From positions 1 through 11,821 of the forward strand of contig CAZNTU010000174.1 of NCBI GenBank assembly GCA_964575975.1: a stretch of DNA of 11,821 nucleotides, read 5' to 3'. The position numbers and the translations under genes were made by a program. Positions 7,301 through 11,821 of the stretch are shown here, in pieces. The notes below the pieces were generated by a model. That model searched no databases, had not been told where the DNA came from, and saw nothing but the letters and a program-made list of their open reading frames with translations. Source of the DNA: G963674505 sp964575975 (GTDB taxonomy: Bacteria; Desulfobacterota; Desulfobacteria; Desulfobacterales; SKZT01). Positions within the stretch are counted from its first letter, which is position 1. Every line of letters starts with the position of its first letter.

Positions 7301-9064
7301 ACTCAGACAGATTGTTCCAGCCGGGGTATTTTCAAAAATCACTCGACGGCGTCTTTCGATCTTCTGGATTTGTTCCCAAGATTCCGTCAGTTTCTTGGCG
7401 ACCTTCTCGGCCATTTCCGCGTTTTTCCGGTCGGTCACCTCCACGCCGACCATCCAGGAAGCCTTCTCGAGAATGGGTATCTCCACGGTCGCGCGGGACC
7501 AGGAAACGAAATGTTTCACCCCGTTTTTCGCCCGAATCTCGTGTTCGACGTTTCGAAAATCGCCCGAGCGATCCCCGGATATCCCCGAAGCCGATGTCTT
7601 TTCGGACAGTCCCGGCATCAACCGATTCCAGGCATCGTAGGCGCCCAGGACTTCGTCGGCCTTGAACCCGGTGACTCGTTCGCATTCCGCGTTCCAGAAA
7701 ACGATTCGTCCCTCTTCGTCGATCGCCAGCAAAAGCACGGGCAGCGACGCTATGATCGCTCGCATGCTCTCCTCGCTCTCGCGCAGTTTTTCCTCCGCGG
7801 ATTTGCGTTCCGAAATATCCTCGACCACCCCCATTACATACCATACGTTTCCGGACTCCTCTTTAACGCTCGAAACCGTGAGCGTCGTCCATACATGGGC
7901 GCCATTCTTGCGGACGAACCGCTTTTCCATCGAATAGGTGGAAATCCTTCCGCTTAACAAGTTTTCAAGGTTCGCCGAATCGGCTTCGATGTCCTCCGGA
8001 TGGGTTATCTCCTGCCACGCGAGTTCGGCGATTTCCCTTTTGCCATAACCTACGATATCGCAAAAGCGTTGGTTGACTCGGAGGAATCGCCCGCCGACCG
8101 CGCAATGGACAATCCCCACCGCCGCATGCTCGAACGTGTTCCGATAGCGCTGCTCGCTTCGCTTCATTTCCTCTTCGGCCCGAACGGTCTGGATTACGTT
8201 GGATGCCGCGGCGGCCGTTGCCGAGATAAGGACGTCTTGTTCCGGCGAGATTTCGCGTTTGCCGAAAACTTCCAGGATACCGGCAGGTTGGTTTTTCGAG
8301 TCTACAAGCATGTATCCCGCGAACGATTTCAACCCCGGTTCGCATACCCGTCGCCTGTCATGGAATCGCGGGTCGCGGTCGAATTCGTTCGAAACGATTT
8401 TCGAGCCCCCAAAAGCCGGGTCGCGTCCGTCATCCGGTTTTTCGATCCGGATGGAGACGAATTCGGCGTCGAAAACCTCCGCAACCGTATCGACGACGCA
8501 TTGGAGTTTGTCTTCAAGAATTCCGGGGGCCAGCAGCTCCTGCCGCATGGCGCCCAGCTTCTCGAGTACCTTCTGCAACTTGCGTCTTTTCTGAATTTCT
8601 TCGGCAAGAGCAGAATTGGCCTCCATTAATTCCGAAGTTCGGGCTTCGAGACGTTTCTTTTCCGTTCGCAAGGCGATTTGCGACTCCCGCAGGCGAAGCA
8701 TGACTTCGACGCGGGCCAGCAATTCGCTGTTGCCGACAGGACGGACAATGTAACCGTCGGCGCCGACGGACAAACCCTCCGCTTGTTGATCGGATTCCGT
8801 TCGAACCCCGGACAGAAACACGACAAAGACATCCTCGAGGTCCGAATTTTCTTTCAAGCTCCGACATACTTCCAGCCCGTCCATATCCGGCAGTACCGCG
8901 TCAAGCAAGACCAGAGCCGGAACTTCACGGCCCGCTTTTTCGAGACACTCTTGCCCCGATTCCGCCTTTACAACCTCGTAGCCAGCCCTGCTCAATATTC
9001 TGGACGTGCTTTCGAGAATAGCCGGATCGTCGTCGACCACCAATATCGTTCCAATGCGTTTCAT
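4310..9064 (-). CDS. Soluble multi-sensor hybrid histidine kinase: REC-GAF-PASx4-HisKA-HATPase-REC-REC-HPt
   Basis: This 1584-residue protein has a GAGG site 7-9 nt before its ATG. In order: REC1 (about 5-125; D55, but R108 in place of lysine), coiled coil (about 126-175), GAF-like domain (about 178-295), four PAS domains (about 304-420, 430-547, 566-683, 692-802, three ending in DISERK-like or D.RK motifs), HisKA with H829 in NMSHEIRTP, ATPase domain (N946, DTGIGM at 978, GTGLGL at 1008-1013), REC2 (D1071/D1072, D1119, T1150, K1172), REC3 (E1221/D1222, D1265, T1303, K1325), HPt (about 1375-1480; H1429 in ISHSLKG) and a helical tail (about 1500-1570). No transmembrane helix or LOV flavin motif is visible, so it senses cytoplasmic cues of unknown nature. 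All phosphorelay residues are present, in the BarA/ArcB-like order. It lies 50 nt after the ATPase gene and overlaps the REC-kinase. Targets are inferred to be the neighbouring receivers. Confidence 0.95.
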   Translation of the reverse strand: MKRIGTILVVDDDPAILESTSRILSRAGYEVVKAESGQECLEKAGREVPALVLLDAVLPDMDGLEVCRSLKENSDLEDVFVVFLSGVRTESDQQAEGLSVGADGYIVRPVGNSELLARVEVMLRLRESQIALRTEKKRLEARTSELMEANSALAEEIQKRRKLQKVLEKLGAMRQELLAPGILEDKLQCVVDTVAEVFDAEFVSIRIEKPDDGRDPAFGGSKIVSNEFDRDPRFHDRRRVCEPGLKSFAGYMLVDSKNQPAGILEVFGKREISPEQDVLISATAAAASNVIQTVRAEEEMKRSEQRYRNTFEHAAVGIVHCAVGGRFLRVNQRFCDIVGYGKREIAELAWQEITHPEDIEADSANLENLLSGRISTYSMEKRFVRKNGAHVWTTLTVSSVKEESGNVWYVMGVVEDISERKSAEEKLRESEESMRAIIASLPVLLLAIDEEGRIVFWNAECERVTGFKADEVLGAYDAWNRLMPGLSEKTSASGISGDRSGDFRNVEHEIRAKNGVKHFVSWSRATVEIPILEKASWMVGVEVTDRKNAEMAEKVAKKLTESWEQIQKIERRRRVIFENTPAGTICLSADGEIVDCNKELENILGASRDEIIGFNMRKQVTQPDMLKAVRSALEGVAAQYEGPYTSIVSGKALACLRVVFNPVTPESAPSEVIATLEDISERKNAEDEIAKERKLLKQILDGSPVGVAITSGSSIRFANPRFTQMFGLGVGDETSGAYVNPEDKDFMTGEIEKKGILRDFELKAYGADREPREILATFSTTEYEGRKAIVAWLTDIADFKRIQDELTAAKERAEEAAKAKSQFLANMSHEIRTPMNALLGMAHLALKTELTTKQRGYLEKIDVSAKSLLEIINDILDFSKIEAGRLRLESARFDLSEILRAVIGIESYKAIEKGLQFSVKSAPSVPMNLLGDSLRLRQVLNNLLSNAIKFTHSGEVQIGVRPVKETRETVVLEFSVRDTGIGMTKEQTTNIFESFTQAESSTTRKYGGTGLGLAISRLLVDMMEGEIWVESEPGRGSAFFFTACFGRARDESGKSKIAFSDVRDLKILVVDDEASIRKLMVTTLSSLKFRVDTCESGESAIEAIKKAAKSDPYQLVLTDWRMPGMDGLETARRIKTDPDLAFVPKVFVLTGYLREEFEEKFEWSGADGYLIKPVSRPALLDLIATEFAGEAWSGKNTNRNCRPDQSDRFNRIRGARVLLAEDNEVNQQFALELLEGAGLLVDIAANGVQAFQMAKEGHYDAILMDIQMPEMDGYEATRKIRELANEEDPLAKKKGQVPIIAMTAHAMRPDFEKSRMAGMNAHVTKPVDPDELFFSLEKNIGRELKNPVRQSCPSHIVDATGDAESPESPLLPDFMPRIDLKTLLAKFGGRRSAVGKLLAKFARLQRDSADDIAKALREGDTETAIRISHSLKGVAGNIGASALSEAAGDLEYSLGNERSVPKDMVERLAMELELVLSNIDSLESARKKDVAQVSDEETDFSRAGPLLAELKSLLEENDLDAVAKLDEIKTVLTGPAFREKMDAMERRLGRYDSDEALRILEGIMQLVDRNKTDSPLEDTNEKQP
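4333..4336 (-). promoter_or_regulatory. Ribosome binding site inside the upstream coding region
   Basis: GAGG on the minus strand, 6 nt before ATG 4326, lies within the last codons of the hybrid kinase gene (stop at 4310). It supports the 379-residue start of the REC-kinase and implies that terminating and initiating ribosomes meet here. Confidence 0.6.
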
Positions 9065-9114
9065 GAAAAATCCTCGCTTCGATTCGCATGCAAATTTTGT
9101 TCAAGATGCAATAT

Positions 9115-11520
9115 TCACTTGCTGACCACCCGCCTGATTTCCATAAAATCCGTGTATCCCATGAAGACCTTTTGAATTCCGTCTTGCTTGAGCGTTGTCA
9201 TGCCGTCCTTGAATGCCTGCTCGAAAACTTCCTCCGTGGACGACTTTTTCTTTATCAGTCTTTTAATCTCCGTCGTGCCTTCCATCAATTCGTGTATTCC
9301 AATGCGTCCTCTGTATCCAGCTCCTGAACATTCCTCGCATCCGACCGGGCGGTAAAAAATTGTATCGCTTTCATAGGCCAGGCCCGATTTTTCAAAAGCC
9401 TTGCCCCCGTATTCGCCTACCATATCCTGAAATTCCTGTTCGGTCGGACGATAGGCTTCGCGGCATTTTTTGCACAATCTTCTCACCAGTCGCTGGGCGA
9501 GCACGCCCAAAAAAGCGTCGGAAAAGTTCAGCGCGTTGACGCCCATGTCTATGAGCCTTGTAATGGTTTCCGGGGCGCTGATTGTGTGAAGGGTCGAGAA
9601 AACCAAGTGGCCGGTCAGGGAAGCTTCGACCCCTATGGACGCCGTCTCCTGGTCTCGCATTTCCCCGATCATGATCACGTCGGGGTCGAGCCTCAGAAAG
9701 CCCCTCATGATTCTAGCGAAATTCAGTCCTATCTTCGGCTTCGCCTCCACTTGCCTCAAACCTTTCTGAGTGATTTCAACCGGGTCCTCGGCCGTCCAAA
9801 TCTTGATCTCGGGACGGTTCAAATACCCCAAGGCCGCATGAAGAGTCGTCGTTTTCCCTGAACCGGTCGGCCCCACGACAAGTATGATGCCGTAAGGACT
9901 GGAAACGATTTTTTCGAAAATTTCGTAATTGCGCTTCAGAAGCCCTACGTCGTCAAGCTTCATAGCGCCTGCCCGGGCCAGTATCCTCAGCACGGCATCC
10001 TCGAAACCGCCCGCCGTGGGCATGGTCGACATTCGAAGCTCGAACAGGGGGATTCCCTTTCTTCTCATCTTGATTTTTCCGTCCTGAGGCAGTCTCCGTT
10101 CCGCGATATCCAAGCCGGCCATGATTTTCAAGCGCGATATCACTCCTCCAATCATAGCGTTGGGGATTTGCATGTATTCATGGCAGACTCCGTCAACGCG
10201 GAACCGGATCGTGGTCTTGCCGGTAATGGGAGACGGTTCGAAATGGATGTCCGAGGCCCGATCCCGAAAGGCGGTTACGAGCACTTGGTCCACGTATCGC
10301 ACGATTTGACCGGAAGATTCGTCGAAAATATCGCGCAAATCCTCCTCTTTCTCCTCGACTTCGTCGAAAGTAATGTGGGGGACGAGCGTGTCGATTTTCT
10401 TGAGCAAGTCTTCTTCCGATTCCTTTTTACTTCCGAAAAAGACATCGATAAATTTAACGATATCTTCTCGTATCCCAACGAAATAATTGATCTTCGAAGT
10501 CGCCATCAAGGCCCTGATATGGTCCGTCTTGCGAAGGTCGCGGGGATCGTCGATCAAAATTTCCGCGCCGTTTTTGCTCCAATTCAAGGGCACCCAGGAA
10601 TAATGTACGAGAAACGCTCTCTTAAGATTTCTGATCAATTCGACGGGTCCGCAGTAATCGGGGTCGAACGCGACGAACGGGCAATCGTAGTAAAGGGAAA
10701 GAGATTTCCCCATGTCGGACTTGTCGATCTTGAAATGTCCGACAAGCACGTACTCGACGCTCTTGTTCGTTTTCTTCGAAATCTCGGATGCCTCTTCAAG
10801 CTGTTCCGTGGTCACAAGCTTGTTGGCCAAAAGATAATCGAACCTGGTCGAGGTGGACAGCATCGATCCGATGTCATCCAGTCTGCGCTTCAGGTTCTCG
10901 TCGTCGGGAGTCAGTTCCGCAGCGGCTTTGTACGAGGATACGGCGCCGTCCATATCCCCTTTTTTTTCGAATGCGGACCCCGTCCTGAAATAGACGCGAG
11001 CAAGCTCTCTTCTATCCGGATTGAGCTTGGCGGCGGCCTCCCCGAGCATGTCGAGGATTTCCTCGGAAGTGTTCATTGGCAGGAGGCAAGAGACATATCC
11101 GAGAAGGACTTTTGCGGAAGAACAATCCTCTTCGACAGTCTCCGTCTCGAAAAATTTTTCATACTCCCTGGCGGCATCCGCCACCAGTCCAATATCCTTG
11201 AGAGCTTCGGCCCTCCGGAGGAATTTCCCGGCACTCTCTTTTTCGGAAAAATTACCCGGACGGTATATCAAATCTCTCGAAAAGCGCTTGTGTAGGTTTT
11301 CCTTGGATTGAATCTCGATCTCTTCCTTTAGAATCTCGATCTTTTCCTCGATTGATCTAATCTTTTCGTCTTCGATTCCATCCTTGTTCTCAAGGAGTTT
11401 GTTGCATATGGAGAGGGATTCGTCGAGCAGCCCCATGGACCGACATACCTCGGCTTCCTTGAGCTTTTTCTCGACAATCGGTTCCGAATCCGATGAACCA
11501 GCGTTTTTCTTTTCGCCCAT
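9115..11520 (-). CDS. GspE/PilB-family type II secretion or type IV pilus assembly ATPase with N-terminal TPR-like region
   Basis: This hexameric ATPase family powers pilus or pseudopilus assembly at the inner membrane. From ATG 11520 the protein has 801 residues: a charged coiled coil (about 45-80), TPR-like helices (about 100-220), an MshEN/T2SSE_N-like region (about 224-290), then the ATPase core with Walker A GPTGSGKTT (550-558), Asp box TAEDPVE (576-582), Walker B glutamate E620 in IGEMRD, His box H638 and H645, and the zinc-binding pairs C683/C686 and C728/C731. All catalytic motifs are intact. An upstream in-frame ATG at 11574 would add 18 residues, but those look non-coding and neither start has a good ribosome site, so the start is uncertain. 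The family is usually 550-600 residues; the extra length is the TPR part. No other pilus or secretion gene is in the window, so PilB and GspE cannot be told apart. It heads the operon. Confidence 0.93.
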   Translation of the reverse strand: MGEKKNAGSSDSEPIVEKKLKEAEVCRSMGLLDESLSICNKLLENKDGIEDEKIRSIEEKIEILKEEIEIQSKENLHKRFSRDLIYRPGNFSEKESAGKFLRRAEALKDIGLVADAAREYEKFFETETVEEDCSSAKVLLGYVSCLLPMNTSEEILDMLGEAAAKLNPDRRELARVYFRTGSAFEKKGDMDGAVSSYKAAAELTPDDENLKRRLDDIGSMLSTSTRFDYLLANKLVTTEQLEEASEISKKTNKSVEYVLVGHFKIDKSDMGKSLSLYYDCPFVAFDPDYCGPVELIRNLKRAFLVHYSWVPLNWSKNGAEILIDDPRDLRKTDHIRALMATSKINYFVGIREDIVKFIDVFFGSKKESEEDLLKKIDTLVPHITFDEVEEKEEDLRDIFDESSGQIVRYVDQVLVTAFRDRASDIHFEPSPITGKTTIRFRVDGVCHEYMQIPNAMIGGVISRLKIMAGLDIAERRLPQDGKIKMRRKGIPLFELRMSTMPTAGGFEDAVLRILARAGAMKLDDVGLLKRNYEIFEKIVSSPYGIILVVGPTGSGKTTTLHAALGYLNRPEIKIWTAEDPVEITQKGLRQVEAKPKIGLNFARIMRGFLRLDPDVIMIGEMRDQETASIGVEASLTGHLVFSTLHTISAPETITRLIDMGVNALNFSDAFLGVLAQRLVRRLCKKCREAYRPTEQEFQDMVGEYGGKAFEKSGLAYESDTIFYRPVGCEECSGAGYRGRIGIHELMEGTTEIKRLIKKKSSTEEVFEQAFKDGMTTLKQDGIQKVFMGYTDFMEIRRVVSK

Positions 11521-11821
11521 TCTTTCGAGGTTTGGAAAGTTACATGTCCTTTTCCGCCAAAGTCCATCCAACATCCATTTTTTTCACAATTCGTCTCGAG
11601 ATGATTTCATACTTCATTGGATTTCCAACCTATCATTTGTTTTCGCCAAATACAACAGGTTCAATGCAGCAACTCTAATCTTGCGGACAACACCCTTCGT
11701 ACAGCCCCTTGAAAAACCACGGCAAGACGGGTGAATGGGGTAATGCCCGCGTTGCCCGGGGCTTCCGGCAGGCCCGTTTCCGCAGCCCGGCCAAGCAGGG
11801 AGACGGCACCGACCGGAACGG
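11521..11821. other. Unassigned right edge: probable leader/promoter region plus GC-rich end
   Basis: From 11521 to about 11720 the sequence is AT-rich and should hold the promoter of the ATPase operon, but I see no convincing -35/-10 pair and no sigma54 -24/-12 element. A 25-codon frame (11617-11540, minus) is possible but weak. From about 11725 to the edge the sequence is strongly GC-rich. A minus-strand frame is open from the edge to a TGA at 11663-11661 (52 residues), and two plus-strand frames are also open to the edge, so an incoming or outgoing gene cannot be decided from this fragment. Confidence 0.4.

Noticed and set aside
10168..11295. A 375-codon plus-strand open frame opposite the ATPase gene
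   Set aside because: It is antisense to a gene with intact Walker, Asp, His and zinc motifs; its product is not family-like and it arises from codon bias on the other strand.
11661..11821. A 52-residue minus-strand C-terminus entering from the right edge
   Set aside because: The frame is protein-like (GLPEAPGNAGITPF...) but two plus-strand frames are equally open over the same GC-rich DNA, and no family is recognised, so it is not called as a gene.

Overview
The window reads as a piece of chromosome from a Gram-negative bacterium with a large signalling repertoire. Evidence is a GspE/PilB-type secretion or pilus ATPase, HD-GYP cyclic-di-GMP phosphodiesterases and a very large multi-PAS hybrid kinase, all with strong Shine-Dalgarno sites and intermediate-to-high GC. 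Such gene mixes are typical of Desulfobacterota, Myxococcota or PVC-like lineages, but nothing here fixes the phylum. Every confidently called gene lies on the minus strand, so transcription runs from right to left. No RNA gene, CRISPR array or transposase was found.

Layout in the direction of transcription. (1) 11821-11521: an unassigned, mostly non-coding stretch, GC-rich at its outer end. (2) 11520-9115: a TPR-containing GspE/PilB-family ATPase. (3) 9064-4310: a 1584-residue soluble hybrid histidine kinase with the order REC-GAF-PASx4-HisKA-HATPase-REC-REC-HPt plus a helical tail. (4) 4326-3187: a REC-histidine kinase whose start overlaps the previous stop. (5) 3149-2052: a REC-HD-GYP protein. 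(6) A rho-independent terminator at 1958-1932. (7) 1723-704: a second REC-HD-GYP protein, probably on its own transcript. (8) 703-369: an intergenic stretch with a 20-bp inverted repeat and a possible operator-studded promoter. (9) 368-1: the 5' part of an unrecognised gene that leaves the window.

Genes 2-5 look like one operon, with gaps of 50 nt, a 17-nt overlap and a 37-nt gap, then the terminator. The simplest model is a cytoplasmic phosphorelay. The large kinase senses through GAF and PAS domains and passes phosphate His-Asp-His to its HPt, which can feed the REC domains of the neighbouring REC-kinase and REC-HD-GYP proteins. The output would be hydrolysis of cyclic-di-GMP. The ATPase at the head of the operon, which carries an MshEN/T2SSE_N-like region, is a plausible place for the signal to act on pili or secretion. 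The sequence supports the domain content and operon layout; the wiring is inference.
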